From Bacteroides sp. UBA1773 (GTDB lineage: Bacteria; Bacteroidota; Bacteroidia; Bacteroidales; Bacteroidaceae): a stretch of DNA of 55,843 nt. Positions 9,105 to 17,783 of the stretch are shown here, piece by piece. The DNA lies in assembly GCA_002315285.1 (NCBI GenBank), contig DCGR01000057.1, forward strand, positions 1-55,843, read 5' to 3'. A program made the translations under genes and the position numbers. The notes under the pieces are model-generated. The model was not told the origin of the DNA. It was given only the letters and a program-made list of their open reading frames with translations, and made no database searches. Position 1 is the first letter of the stretch; each line of letters starts with the position of its first letter.

Positions 9105-9377
9105 ATCATACTGTTTTTTCCGTTATCTGCCTGTTGTCATCTCCTTACTCCTTCCAATGGAATCATAAGGATTCCTGGCGCGTTCCATGGATTGCCCTAC
9201 AAGGAACAAGTCCGGACGTTGTCAACTCTGATTGTCCGCTGATTCGCATCAGCATCCTTCCTCCTATTCTCTTGGCTCATAACTCGGTATATTCCCAAAA
9301 GGACAAGACAGAATCATTCCGACAACATTCCGTGCTTCGGCTTGGGCCAATCGACAAGACCTACCAGAACAAAATAT

Positions 9378-9408
9378 TTTGCAAAGATAATTGTTTTTGC
9401 TATCTTTG
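9378..9408 (+). promoter_or_regulatory. Promoter of the MerR-type gene
   Basis: TTTG at 9378-9381, a 19-base spacer and TATCTTTG at 9401-9408 form a near-ideal Bacteroidetes -33/-7 promoter. The ATG is at 9440. Confidence 0.7.
9382..9389 (-). promoter_or_regulatory. -7 box facing alaS
   Basis: On the minus strand this reads TATCTTTG followed by C. It lies inside the spacer of the opposing promoter, so the two polymerase sites overlap. It is the best promoter candidate for alaS, although 278 bases from its start. Confidence 0.4.
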
Positions 9409-9439
9409 TGGACAAATTCAATTGAAATCTTTACATAAA

Positions 9440-9787
9440 ATGTTACTGAAAAGCGACAAGGAAAAGAAGCTGTACTATTCCATCAGCGAGGTGGCACACA
9501 TGTTTGACGTGAACGAGGCCACACTGCGCTACTGGGAGAACGAATTCACATTCATCGCTCCCCGACGTACAGGCCGTCAAGTGCGCCAATACACGGAAGA
9601 GGACATTGCCCACGTCAAACTGGTCCATCACCTGGTGAAAGAGCAGGGACTGACAATACAAGGAGCGAAACAACGCCTGAAAAGCAACAAACAGGCTGCC
9701 TGCGACACGATGGAGGTGATAAACCGGCTGAAGGCAGTGAGAGAGGAGCTGAACAAAATGCGTCAAGAACTCAACAACGTGGTGTGA
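9440..9787 (+). CDS. MerR-family transcriptional regulator
   Basis: A 115-residue regulator. The N-terminal winged helix-turn-helix is the MerR type: YYSISEVAHMFDVNEATLRYWE, then a wing with RQYTEEDI and the LVHHLVKEQGLTIQGAKQRL segment. The C-terminal 35 residues (EVINRLKAVREELNKMRQEL) form a dimerising coiled coil. There is no Cys-rich metal site or large ligand domain, as in the small MerR proteins common in Bacteroidetes. The frame extends upstream to 9092, but the promoter at 9378-9408 and the domain start place the ATG at 9440. Its target is unknown; the divergent alaS is the only close neighbour. Confidence 0.88.
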   Translation: MLLKSDKEKKLYYSISEVAHMFDVNEATLRYWENEFTFIAPRRTGRQVRQYTEEDIAHVKLVHHLVKEQGLTIQGAKQRLKSNKQAACDTMEVINRLKAVREELNKMRQELNNVV

Positions 9788-9836
9788 CGGAACATCGGGA
9801 CATCAGTGGCAGTAAGGATGTGAAGCGGTGGGAGCA

Positions 9837-11171
9837 TCAATAATGATAGCGTTTCCGGAAGAAACACAAGACTCCGATTGAAACAGCCAGACAGGCAGTG
9901 TCGGCCACATTGACAGCCAACCAAATACCATCCACCCCCAACACAAGCGGCAACAAGAGTATTGCTCCAAGTTCGAAAACCATGGTGTGGAGAAAGGCCA
10001 CAATGGCCGATACGACTCCATTGTTGAGTGACGTGAACCACGAAGACACGAACATGTTGATGCCCGCGAACGAGAAACAAAGCATATTGAGACGAATGGC
10101 ATGGATTGTGAGCTCCTTCAACTGCGCGTCGTAACCCACAAAGATGCCTGCAAGGATGGGGCTTGTGAGTTCGCCCAACAAGGTCATAGCCACCCCCCCG
10201 GCGGTAATGAGCACCAGACTCTTACGCAACAGGCTACGGAGCTCACCCAGATTCTGCGCTCCGTAATTATAGCCGATGATTGGACTAATGCAGAGGTTGT
10301 ACCCAATGAAATAAGCCGCAAAGGCATAGGAGAGATACATGATGATACCAAAAGCCGTGACACCAGCCTCGCCAATGTACTTCATCAGCTGTAGGTTGTA
10401 GCACACGCTGATGACATAAAACGAAATGCGATCGACATAATCGGACAAGCCATTGAAGCAGACCTGACGGACATCACGCCATGAAAAGCGAAAACGGACA
10501 AGATGAAGCCGGGACGTGTTGCGGGAAGACGAGAAATACCATAGCGGGTAGCAACCGCCGATGAGGAAAGACACAACAGTGGCGATGGCTGCTCCCGACA
10601 ATCCCCACCCACAGAGGATGATGAGCACAGCATCGAGCACCATATTTCCAACTCCCGACGCGATGGTCATGAAAGTGCCCATCTGGGGTTTCCCGGCCGT
10701 CATGTAAAAGGGTTGGAAGAACTGTTGCAACATGTAGGCTGGCATACCCATGAGCAAGACAAACCCATAAACCTGACATTGGTGGGCAAGTTCACCTTCA
10801 GCACCCAACCAACCAATGACAGTGGGTAACAGACACATGTATGCGACCGAAAGCACCACCCCTATTGCGACAACGAGGAAACACAACAAGGAGAATATTT
10901 CGTCGGCCATACGCAACTCCCGCTGGCCCAGTGTTTTCGACACAAGCGCAGTGCCTCCGATGCCGAACAACGAACCGAACGCCGCAATGAACATGAGTGC
11001 AGGCCAAATGAGGTTGACGGCTGCAAACGGCGTGGCTCCCACATAGTTCGCCACAAAAAAGCCATCGACGATACAATAGACCGATGTGATGAGTATCATC
11101 AGTATGGAAGGGAACATGGCTACGGCTATGCGACGATAGCCATAATGTCCGGAAAGTTCCACCTTTTTCAC
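9837..11171 (-). CDS. MATE-family multidrug/cation antiporter
   Basis: A 444-residue inner-membrane protein with about twelve hydrophobic segments in two similar halves, as in NorM/DinF exporters driven by sodium or protons. Recognisable family stretches are GYRRIAVAMFPSILMILITS at the start, FGIGGTALVSKTLGQRE near residue 75, and QPIIGYN-like SPIIGYNYGAQN near residue 280, followed by a second G-x-x-L-x-x segment. Substrates cannot be predicted. It starts 14 bases after the CDF transporter stop, so it is probably the last gene of an operon with the CDF and GDPD genes. It converges on the MerR-type gene. Confidence 0.92.
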   Translation of the reverse strand: MKKVELSGHYGYRRIAVAMFPSILMILITSVYCIVDGFFVANYVGATPFAAVNLIWPALMFIAAFGSLFGIGGTALVSKTLGQRELRMADEIFSLLCFLVVAIGVVLSVAYMCLLPTVIGWLGAEGELAHQCQVYGFVLLMGMPAYMLQQFFQPFYMTAGKPQMGTFMTIASGVGNMVLDAVLIILCGWGLSGAAIATVVSFLIGGCYPLWYFSSSRNTSRLHLVRFRFSWRDVRQVCFNGLSDYVDRISFYVISVCYNLQLMKYIGEAGVTAFGIIMYLSYAFAAYFIGYNLCISPIIGYNYGAQNLGELRSLLRKSLVLITAGGVAMTLLGELTSPILAGIFVGYDAQLKELTIHAIRLNMLCFSFAGINMFVSSWFTSLNNGVVSAIVAFLHTMVFELGAILLLPLVLGVDGIWLAVNVADTACLAVSIGVLCFFRKRYHY

Positions 11172-11185
11172 TGTGATGCCACCGA

Positions 11186-12073
11186 CTATTTGATGGGTTC
11201 GACATGCAACGCCACATGGGTGTGTTCCCCAAAATGCCCACGCAACTGGCGTTCGATGGCAGTGGCACGATTATGGGCCTGACGCAAAGAGATATCGCCA
11301 TTCATACGGATGTGAAGTTCAATGGCATATCGATGGCCAATGCAACGGGTACGCAAGTGATGGGGCTCTACGACATCGGGATATGCGGTGACAATCGAAA
11401 GAATCTCCTCTTCCACGGAATCGGGCAACGAACATTCGGTCAGTTCATCGACACCTTTCTTCAAAAGCCCGATAGCCACCCTCACAATGAAGGCACCCAC
11501 CACCAACGAGGCCAACGGATCGAGCACAGTCCACCGGCTACCCAACAACACCGCGCCTCCTATGCCCACGGCGGTGCCAATGGATGAAAGAGCATCGCTG
11601 CGATGATGCCAGGCATTGGCGATGACGGCCTGCGAAGCCAACTTCCGGCCGGCACGAACCGTGTATTGATATATCCCTTCCTTGAGCACGATCGACACCA
11701 ACGCCGCCCAAAGCGCCAACAACCCGGGGGCGGGCAATTCCCGACCTCCAAGCCACAGCCCGATTTGCGTACCTCCATGGTAGATGACCCCTATGGCCAC
11801 AGCCAACAAGGCTATGCCGATGAGTGTGGTGGCGAGAGTCTCGAACTTGGCGTGACCATAATCGTGCGACTTGTCCTGAGGCTTGCCACTGATGTGGACA
11901 AACAAGAGGACAATGATATCGGTGACAAAATCGGATAGCGAATGGATGGCATCAGCAACCATGGCACCACTGTGTCCAACGATGCCAGCCACGAACTTAA
12001 ATATCAGCAGCACTACGTTGACAATGCCTCCCACAATTGTCACGCGGAATATTTCGCGTTCCCGATCCATCAT
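11186..12073 (-). CDS. Cation diffusion facilitator (CDF) metal exporter
   Basis: A 295-residue divalent metal/proton antiporter for zinc, iron, cobalt or manganese. The transmembrane metal-site motifs are present: HSLSD in helix 2 and the HHRSD (HxxxD) motif in helix 5. About six hydrophobic segments lie in residues 10-200, and a cytoplasmic C-terminal domain follows (VDELTECSLPDSVEEEIL to HVALHVEP), the usual CDF dimerisation module with CxIELHI-like RYAIELHI. The zinc/iron choice cannot be settled from the motifs. It starts 6 bases after the GDPD gene and ends 14 before the MATE gene, forming a compact minus-strand run. Confidence 0.93.
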   Translation of the reverse strand: MMDREREIFRVTIVGGIVNVVLLIFKFVAGIVGHSGAMVADAIHSLSDFVTDIIVLLFVHISGKPQDKSHDYGHAKFETLATTLIGIALLAVAIGVIYHGGTQIGLWLGGRELPAPGLLALWAALVSIVLKEGIYQYTVRAGRKLASQAVIANAWHHRSDALSSIGTAVGIGGAVLLGSRWTVLDPLASLVVGAFIVRVAIGLLKKGVDELTECSLPDSVEEEILSIVTAYPDVVEPHHLRTRCIGHRYAIELHIRMNGDISLRQAHNRATAIERQLRGHFGEHTHVALHVEPIK

Positions 12074-12079
12074 ACGCTA

Positions 12080-13327
12080 TCAGAATGGCACGACACGAAA
12101 ATGAATGTTCTTCAGGACACATTCAGAAGTGGCCTGAAGTGTGAAAGACGGTGCTACGTTGTGGATCAGATACTGAAAGGAGAACGACGCATTATCAGTA
12201 TCGCCAACGAGCGGTAGTGCGGAGGGACTACGGAAATCCTTGGAATAGCCATCCATACGGAGCACAGCCTTGCCCATGAGCTGGAAATCGCAATACACTC
12301 CTCCAAAGAAGAGCGCAGTGGGTTGCCTCTGCAAAGTGACGGACTGGCCGGGCTGCAGACGGATGGCATCGGCTTCCACTGCCCCTGTGGTGACAAAATC
12401 ATCAGTTTGCATGTTGTCGGTAATGGCAACGAACACCGATGGACGACGATTGGCGGGCGGACATGTGTAATCGCTCACAATAAGGTCGATGCCGGTGTTC
12501 AGGTACCAGTTGAAATTGGGGACAACACCTGTCTCGAAGATTCCGGCTGCTATCCGATGAGTCTTCAGCACCGCGAGGTTGCGGAAAGTGAAATCGGACT
12601 GGTCGCCATAAGGATTGTTGTTGGTGTGGAGATTCCCACCCCATCGGGTTTGCATATCCTGAGCCCACGACTCTTTTTCGGGAGGGAAATTCATCAACAT
12701 CTGCACACACACGTTCGCACGTTCTGAAAGCTTGCGGATATCGCTTGAATAAGTTCCACCCCAGTAAACGTCGTCAGTGCCCAGAATGGTTTGAATCATG
12801 TTCCACATGACTGGCACATCGTGTTCCGCATCCTTATAGGCCAGACTTGTTGCCTCATTAGGGTCGTTGTCGTAAGAACCCTTACCTACAATCTTGCAAT
12901 GTATGTAGGGCTTGATGCCGAATTTCTTGCATGCCCAGAGCATCTCCTCAAAAGTAGGTACTGCCTTGCGAAGTGCAGGATTGCTGCTGATAGTGACGTA
13001 ATTGGCAACGAGTTCATCGTAGGTGAACAGTTCGACATTCAGCTTCGAAGCATTTTCCACAGGCGAATAGTCTGCCCGATTGTTCACATTGCCAGAGAAA
13101 GAGGCATGCATACACACAAACACACCATCGCGGGTCTTACGGACATCCAACTCGGTGTAGTCGTAGCCCGCACGAGCAGCATAATACACCGCATCCACAC
13201 TGTTTTGTGGAGCAATGTCATTGACGTGGCAACCACGATGCGCCACATAGACCAAAAGAGGTGACTGCGCCAAAACGCCAGCAACTGCAACAATACAGAA
13301 AGCCAGGCCCATCAAGAAACGTTTCAT
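12080..13327 (-). CDS. Secreted glycerophosphodiester phosphodiesterase
   Basis: A 415-residue enzyme predicted to split glycerophosphodiesters, from lipid head groups, into glycerol-3-phosphate and an alcohol. A signal peptide (1-21) ends in VLAQ. The GDPD core shows VAHRGCHVND, ELDVRKTRDG and VCMHASF, the conserved His, Glu, Asp and His of the metal-dependent active site. Residues beyond about 310 form an extra beta-rich domain that I do not recognise. The frame is open to 13471, but the signal peptide and a -7 box at 13360-13367 place the start at 13327. It is the probable first gene of a GDPD-CDF-MATE operon. Confidence 0.87.
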   Translation of the reverse strand: MKRFLMGLAFCIVAVAGVLAQSPLLVYVAHRGCHVNDIAPQNSVDAVYYAARAGYDYTELDVRKTRDGVFVCMHASFSGNVNNRADYSPVENASKLNVELFTYDELVANYVTISSNPALRKAVPTFEEMLWACKKFGIKPYIHCKIVGKGSYDNDPNEATSLAYKDAEHDVPVMWNMIQTILGTDDVYWGGTYSSDIRKLSERANVCVQMLMNFPPEKESWAQDMQTRWGGNLHTNNNPYGDQSDFTFRNLAVLKTHRIAAGIFETGVVPNFNWYLNTGIDLIVSDYTCPPANRRPSVFVAITDNMQTDDFVTTGAVEADAIRLQPGQSVTLQRQPTALFFGGVYCDFQLMGKAVLRMDGYSKDFRSPSALPLVGDTDNASFSFQYLIHNVAPSFTLQATSECVLKNIHFRVVPF

Positions 13328-13359
13328 GTTTATTCCCTTTAATTGAAGTTTTCCATTTG

Positions 13360-13367
13360 CAAAGGTA
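13360..13367 (-). promoter_or_regulatory. -7 box of the GDPD-CDF-MATE run
   Basis: The minus strand reads TACCTTTG, followed by C, 33 bases before the GDPD ATG. It fits TAnnTTTG. Confidence 0.55.
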
Positions 13368-13446
13368 GCTGTTTTCGTTCGTTCCCCCATCAAACATCCG
13401 GTTTTTTTGTAAAATTCCATCAGAGACATGCGACACAAGAACCAAA

Positions 13447-13474
13447 CAGGTGACAAACATTCATTTGCCACCTG
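13447..13474 (-). terminator. Hairpin after the outer-membrane barrel gene
   Basis: The arms 13447-13457 and 13464-13474 pair over 11 bases with one mismatch. It lies 24 bases after the stop of the barrel gene on the minus strand, and a T-rich stretch follows in that direction. Confidence 0.5.
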
Positions 13475-13497
13475 CGTATCACGAACAGTGTTCTCAC

Positions 13498-14139
13498 TCA
13501 GAACACAAAGCCCAAACCTATGGAATAGTACGACAACTTCTCGTCATAGTAGAACTTCGTGAAGTCACGATTGTACGACAACTTGAACATGAGTTGATTG
13601 AGCATGATGTCGGTGCCCACATGCCATCCCAACTGGAAGCGTTTCGCGGTCTCCGAAAGAATCAAATTCATGTCGTCTTCGTCAAAAACCGATAATTTAA
13701 TTCGTCCATCGAGGTCGTCATATTTGATCTGACCCGACAAGAAACAGCTTACATCAATTCCTGCATAAGGGGCGATGCAGAATGCATCATTGTTTGCAAT
13801 CTGGAAGTTATACCCAACACTCAATGGCACACAAACCTCATGAAAGGTTTGTTTCAAACTTGACACAATACGGCTCTTGATTTGTCCATCGGATTTGTCG
13901 AAGAAATAACGATAGGACACGCCTGCACGCCAAAAGGCAGGACGATCGTCGACGAATGCAAAGCTATGATTATAGCCAACCATGACTCCATTCGAACTTC
14001 CTGTCACGTTGGTCAGTTTTACCCCGCCAAAACTCAGGTAGGCTTGATTATCGCCTGCGGAGAACACGTCCTGTGCCTGGACAGCGAATGCTGAGCCAAC
14101 GGCCAACACACAAGCCAGAAAAATCTTTTTGCAATTCAT
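13498..14139 (-). CDS. Outer-membrane beta-barrel protein
   Basis: A 213-residue exported protein with a clear signal peptide (1-23, ending VQAQ). The mature part is a series of alternating polar/hydrophobic strands (AYLSFGGVKL, GVMVGYNHSF, RAGVSYRYFF, VPLSVGYNFQI, FCIAPYAGIDVSCF, FKLSYNRDF) and ends with YYSIGLGFVF; a C-terminal aromatic residue is the usual outer-membrane insertion signal. This is the pattern of small OmpA-like or PorT-like barrels of 8-10 strands. The function is unknown. The start at 14139 removes a short upstream extension that would overlap the SDR gene. Only 13 bases separate it from the SDR gene, so they may be cotranscribed. Confidence 0.75.
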   Translation of the reverse strand: MNCKKIFLACVLAVGSAFAVQAQDVFSAGDNQAYLSFGGVKLTNVTGSSNGVMVGYNHSFAFVDDRPAFWRAGVSYRYFFDKSDGQIKSRIVSSLKQTFHEVCVPLSVGYNFQIANNDAFCIAPYAGIDVSCFLSGQIKYDDLDGRIKLSVFDEDDMNLILSETAKRFQLGWHVGTDIMLNQLMFKLSYNRDFTKFYYDEKLSYYSIGLGFVF

Positions 14140-14152
14140 AATAACTTCGCCA

Positions 14153-14965
14153 TTACATTGCAAAAGTGTTGAAACCGCCATCGACGATGGCTACAGTACC
14201 AGTAACGAAACTTGAAGCTTCAGAAATGAGATACTGGATTGTGCCACAGAGTTCTTCGGGTTCACCAAAACGTCCGAACGGTGTCTGGCGCAACACATCG
14301 AGACCACGTGCTGATGGAGAGCCATCGGGATTGGTCATGAGCGTACGGTTTTGCTCTGTAATGAAGAAACCTGGAGCAATGGCATTGACACGAATGCCAT
14401 CACCAAACTTCTTGGCTACCTCATGAGCCATGTATGCCGTGAAATTGCTGATGCCAGCCTTGGCTGAGCCATATCCACACACGCGAGTCAATGGACGGAA
14501 TGCAGCCATTGACGAGAAGTTGACAATACAACCCTTCTTCTGTTCGGCCATAGGCTTCAGGAACACCTGAGTAGGAATGACCGTACCAATGAGGTTGAGG
14601 TTGACAACTTTCTGGTAATCCTCGACCTTCAAGTCGAAGAAATTGCTGTTGGGACCAATAGTGGCACCCGGCATATTGCCACCTGCGGCATTCAGCAATG
14701 CATCGACCCGGCCATACTTGGCCAAAATATCCTTCAGATTCTGTTCTACCGCTTCCTGCTTCATGACATCAGTAGTGAGGAACATGGCTTCGCCACCATT
14801 TTTCCTGATTCCATCCACAATGGCATTGCCTACTTCTGCCTTACGGCCAAGAATTACGACTTTTGCTCCTTGGTCGGCCAAATGAGCCGCAATGGCACGT
14901 CCCAAGACTCCTGTTCCACCAGTGATAACCACGACCTGGCCTTCTACACTAAATAAGTTCTTCAT
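14153..14965 (-). CDS. SDR-family oxidoreductase, D-mannonate oxidoreductase-like
   Basis: A 270-residue NAD(P)-dependent dehydrogenase of the short-chain family. The cofactor motif TGGTGVLG is at residues 16-23, NAAGGNMPG near 92, and the catalytic Ser-Tyr-Lys is read in NFSSMAAF and YGSAK. The sequence, including the long loop TIGPNSNFFDL and the VDGGFNTF end, resembles the SDR enzymes annotated as D-mannonate oxidoreductase in Bacteroidales, which reduce fructuronate in hexuronate use; that substrate is an inference because no uxuA or uxaC is in the window. It lies between wbqC (35-base gap) and the barrel gene. Confidence 0.85.
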   Translation of the reverse strand: MKNLFSVEGQVVVITGGTGVLGRAIAAHLADQGAKVVILGRKAEVGNAIVDGIRKNGGEAMFLTTDVMKQEAVEQNLKDILAKYGRVDALLNAAGGNMPGATIGPNSNFFDLKVEDYQKVVNLNLIGTVIPTQVFLKPMAEQKKGCIVNFSSMAAFRPLTRVCGYGSAKAGISNFTAYMAHEVAKKFGDGIRVNAIAPGFFITEQNRTLMTNPDGSPSARGLDVLRQTPFGRFGEPEELCGTIQYLISEASSFVTGTVAIVDGGFNTFAM

Positions 14966-15000
14966 AATAATAAATGTTTTTTTGAGATGATTAAAATAAT

Positions 15001-15642
15001 CTATATGTTCAAGGAAGAGGATGATATGCTCTTTTGCAACACAATCAGACTTTCCGGTCCCATGTTGAACAACAAATCCACAATGCTAAGATTAGGTTGG
15101 AACCCTTGCTTCTCACTGAAAACCTGATAATAGGGAGCCGGCGAAAAGGCAGTGTCGATGTGGTAATCGTTTTTGGGGTGAATCATTTCACGATAATCGT
15201 TCTGGGTATCTTTCAGATAACCATTTGTGGCTTCCATATCAGGGTGTATGTCAATCAGGCCACACACCAATTGGCATAACTCCATGTTGAAATCCCAAAG
15301 GAAAGTGTATTGATGCTCGTAAAACGGAGCGAAATCATCAGCATAGTATTCGAAAAACGGACTATGCCGATAGGCCGCCTCCAAGGCATTCCAATGCACC
15401 CGACGCCAATGCCCATGGTCAGAGATGCGGACATCGCGCATGAGGCATTTCGGATTATCCGATTTTTCGGTAGGAATGGTCAATGAGAGTACCCCATCAG
15501 CCTCAACGATCAGACAACGGTTCCTATAAGTCTGCTTCATGTAGCTATCAAATCCCTCGACCATGATTTTATCAAAGCTCAAGAGTTTCGTATAGTACCA
15601 CACAGGAGCCAAATATGCCGATGTCAGATAGGTGATGTTCAT
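15001..15642 (-). CDS. wbqC: WbqC-family protein
   Basis: A 213-residue cytoplasmic protein of the WbqC-like family. The features are the short opening YLTSAYLAPVWYYTKLL, RCLIVEADGVLSLTIP, and the HWRRVHWNALEAAYRHSPFFEYY segment typical of the family, followed by FLWDFNMEL. Members occur in polysaccharide loci and beside lepB in Bacteroidales; no biochemical activity can be assigned with confidence. The start overlaps the stop of lepB by 4 bases (ATGA arrangement), which implies coupled translation. Confidence 0.85.
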   Translation of the reverse strand: MNITYLTSAYLAPVWYYTKLLSFDKIMVEGFDSYMKQTYRNRCLIVEADGVLSLTIPTEKSDNPKCLMRDVRISDHGHWRRVHWNALEAAYRHSPFFEYYADDFAPFYEHQYTFLWDFNMELCQLVCGLIDIHPDMEATNGYLKDTQNDYREMIHPKNDYHIDTAFSPAPYYQVFSEKQGFQPNLSIVDLLFNMGPESLIVLQKSISSSSLNI

Positions 15643-16976
15643 TTGATGTTGTCAACCCATTTAAACAATCTTCTCCAACGAAGCTTTCCATTCAGCCAAT
15701 TGCGATCGGGATCAAGGCTCAACCACACAAAGATGGGTTTGCCTACAATGTGGTCTTCCGGCACGAACCCCCAATAACGCGAATCGGCAGAATTATGACG
15801 GTTGTCACCCATCATCCAATAGTAGTCCATCTGGAAAGTATATTGGGTGGCTTTTTCTCCATTGATATAGATCTCACCTTTTTTTGTGTAGAGCTCATTT
15901 CCCTCATAACTGTGAATGCAACGAGCGTAGAAAGGCAGATTGTCGATGGTCAAATCGATGGTGGCTCCCTTTTTGGGAATCCACAATGGACCATAATTAT
16001 CAGCCGACCACCCTGTCGCCTTGTCGAGTGGATACAAACCTCCTGGTTCTTCCACTACATCCTGGATTGCCTCGACCAGATTCTTCCGTGCAGCCAAGGC
16101 ATACTTCGTGGCTTTGGTTAGAGGCAAGCAATAGGTTTTCGCTTCAGGCATATAATAACTTAGGTCTTCAAGACTGATGCCCAATTCGTGAGCCAAATCA
16201 GGAGAAATGGCCTGCTTGACCCTTACATAATATCTGTATTGGACATTATCGGGCTCCTTGTTGGCTTCCCCGTCAAGATATACAATCCTGTCCTTGATCT
16301 GAAGAGTTTGGCCCGGCAATCCCACACAACGCTTCACATAATTTTCGCGCATATCAACCGGGCGCGATACTATCTCGCCAAACATTGCAGGATTGTGTTC
16401 TATGAACTCTCTGCCATATTCGCAATCGAGACGATAAATATCCTCCGCTTGTACCTTGATCGCTACGGTATCTCCTGCGGGGAAATTGAACACGACAATA
16501 TCGTTGAGCTGTACCTCTCCTAAACCTTTTACGCGCTTATAGTCCCACTGCACACAATCCAGATACGACTTGCAATCGAATACAGGCAAAGTGTGTTGCG
16601 TAAGAGGCATGTGCAACGGTGTACGAGGAATGCGTGCTCCGTAGCTGCATTTACTCACAAACAAATAGTCGCCGACCAACAACGATTTCTCAAGCGATGA
16701 TGACGGAATGACATAGTTCTGGAAGAAAAACAGATTCACGAAATATACGGCTACCAATGCAAAGACAATGGCATCGACCCATCCCATGATGGAATAGGCA
16801 GTACGATTCTTGAGATTTTTCCACCACGTCCATTTGATGTACCGGGTGATATACACGTCAAAAATAAAAGGCACTACAAGCAGTCCCAACCAGCTTTGCA
16901 GCCAAAGGCAAAACAAAAGCCACAACAACAATACGATGCCACAACGAATCCAGGATTCTACAGGTACCTTCTTCAT
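15639..16976 (-). CDS. lepB: Signal peptidase I, long Bacteroidetes form
   Basis: A 445-residue membrane protease that removes signal peptides. Transmembrane helices lie at about 10-45 and 62-85. The catalytic Ser94 is in VIPSSSLEKSL and the Lys215 general base is in YVKRCVGLPGQ, followed by the family box MGDNRHNSADSRYWGFVPEDHIVGKP. Two large inserts enlarge the usual 250-320 residues: about 100 residues between the Ser and Lys boxes, and a second insert (VQYRYYVRVKQA to GGLYPLDKATGW) before the last box. Such long forms occur in Bacteroidales. Leu replaces the Met that normally follows the catalytic Ser. It sits 3 bases after dapB and overlaps wbqC. Confidence 0.93.
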   Translation of the reverse strand: MKKVPVESWIRCGIVLLLWLLFCLWLQSWLGLLVVPFIFDVYITRYIKWTWWKNLKNRTAYSIMGWVDAIVFALVAVYFVNLFFFQNYVIPSSSLEKSLLVGDYLFVSKCSYGARIPRTPLHMPLTQHTLPVFDCKSYLDCVQWDYKRVKGLGEVQLNDIVVFNFPAGDTVAIKVQAEDIYRLDCEYGREFIEHNPAMFGEIVSRPVDMRENYVKRCVGLPGQTLQIKDRIVYLDGEANKEPDNVQYRYYVRVKQAISPDLAHELGISLEDLSYYMPEAKTYCLPLTKATKYALAARKNLVEAIQDVVEEPGGLYPLDKATGWSADNYGPLWIPKKGATIDLTIDNLPFYARCIHSYEGNELYTKKGEIYINGEKATQYTFQMDYYWMMGDNRHNSADSRYWGFVPEDHIVGKPIFVWLSLDPDRNWLNGKLRWRRLFKWVDNIK

Positions 16977-16979
16977 GAC

Positions 16980-17702
16980 TCAAAACTTAAACAAATCGTC
17001 CATCCCCAGCAATCCGCTATGTTGTGCAGTATATTCGGCAGCAAGAACGGCACCCAAAGCAAACCCACTGCGGTTTTTCGCATCATGTGTAATGACAATC
17101 TTGTCGGCCTCGCTTTCATACTGAATGGTGTGAATGCCTGCCACCTCTCCTTCTCGAATGGACGTAATGGGAAGTTCGTCGGTCTGCGCCTCTCCACCTT
17201 TTACCACCCATCGTTGCAAACGTTTGATTTTGCCGAGGACCCCTTCGGCCAATGTAATTGCCGTACCACTTGGCGCATCCAATTTATGGATGTGATGGGT
17301 TTCTGTCATGCTCACCTCGTAATCAGGAAATTCGTTCATGATACCCGCCAAATAAGTGTTGACTGCCGAAAAAACGGCTACTCCCAAGCTGAAATTGGAA
17401 CTCCAGAACAGTGTCTTACCATCCTGCTTACACATCCGTTCCACCTCATTACGGTGTTCATCCATCCACCCAGTACTTCCTGACACCACTTTCACTCCTG
17501 CCGCAAAGGCTCTCTGCACGTTTCCAAAAGCCGAAACAGGACTTGTAAACTCTATGGCCACATCGGCACTTCGGAATGATTTACCTTTAAAATCGTCAAG
17601 GTTATTGACATCAATGGTGGAAACTATCTCATGTCCCCTGTGTTTGGCAATCTTTTCTATCTCATGCCCCATTTTCCCATATCCAATCAGTGCAATCTTC
17701 AT
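16980..17702 (-). CDS. dapB: 4-hydroxy-tetrahydrodipicolinate reductase
   Basis: A 240-residue NAD(P)H enzyme of lysine and diaminopimelate synthesis, reducing dehydrated HTPA to tetrahydrodipicolinate. The Rossmann motif GYGKMG is at residues 7-12, SGSTGW near 95, and the active-site block is ETHHIHKLDAPSGTA with the catalytic His-His pair and the substrate-binding Lys. It is shorter than the 270-residue E. coli enzyme, as is usual for the Bacteroidetes form. It leads an operon with lepB and wbqC. A -7 box at 17723-17730 lies 20 bases upstream. Confidence 0.96.
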   Translation of the reverse strand: MKIALIGYGKMGHEIEKIAKHRGHEIVSTIDVNNLDDFKGKSFRSADVAIEFTSPVSAFGNVQRAFAAGVKVVSGSTGWMDEHRNEVERMCKQDGKTLFWSSNFSLGVAVFSAVNTYLAGIMNEFPDYEVSMTETHHIHKLDAPSGTAITLAEGVLGKIKRLQRWVVKGGEAQTDELPITSIREGEVAGIHTIQYESEADKIVITHDAKNRSGFALGAVLAAEYTAQHSGLLGMDDLFKF

Positions 17703-17722
17703 ATTTTTATCTAATTTCGCTA

Positions 17723-17730
17723 CAAAGATA
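17723..17730 (-). promoter_or_regulatory. -7 box of dapB-lepB-wbqC
   Basis: The minus strand reads TATCTTTG, a perfect TAnnTTTG match 20 bases before the dapB ATG. Confidence 0.6.
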
Positions 17731-17752
17731 GCGTATTTTCAATATAATGCCT

Positions 17753-17760
17753 TATTTTTG
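17753..17760 (+). promoter_or_regulatory. -7 box of the DUF2851-dprA pair
   Basis: TATTTTTG fits TAnnTTTG and lies 24 bases before the ATG at 17784. It diverges from the dapB promoter. Confidence 0.55.
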
Positions 17761-17783
17761 TTGCAGAAATACATTGATTTGCC

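Larger units (their letters stand above)
9105..9439. other. 335-base divergent intergenic region, long alaS leader
   Basis: No gene is seen here. The right-hand part holds two facing promoter-like elements (9378-9408 plus, 9382-9389 minus). If the minus promoter is real, alaS mRNA begins with about 270 untranslated bases. Within that leader a small hairpin is visible around 9234-9251 (GCTGAT/ATCAGC arms on the minus strand). I found no T-box-like AGGGTGG sequence and no recognised riboswitch. Confidence 0.4.

Noticed and set aside
9105..9380. T-box riboswitch in the alaS leader
   Set aside because: No AGGGTGG-like T-box sequence or specifier-loop arrangement could be found.
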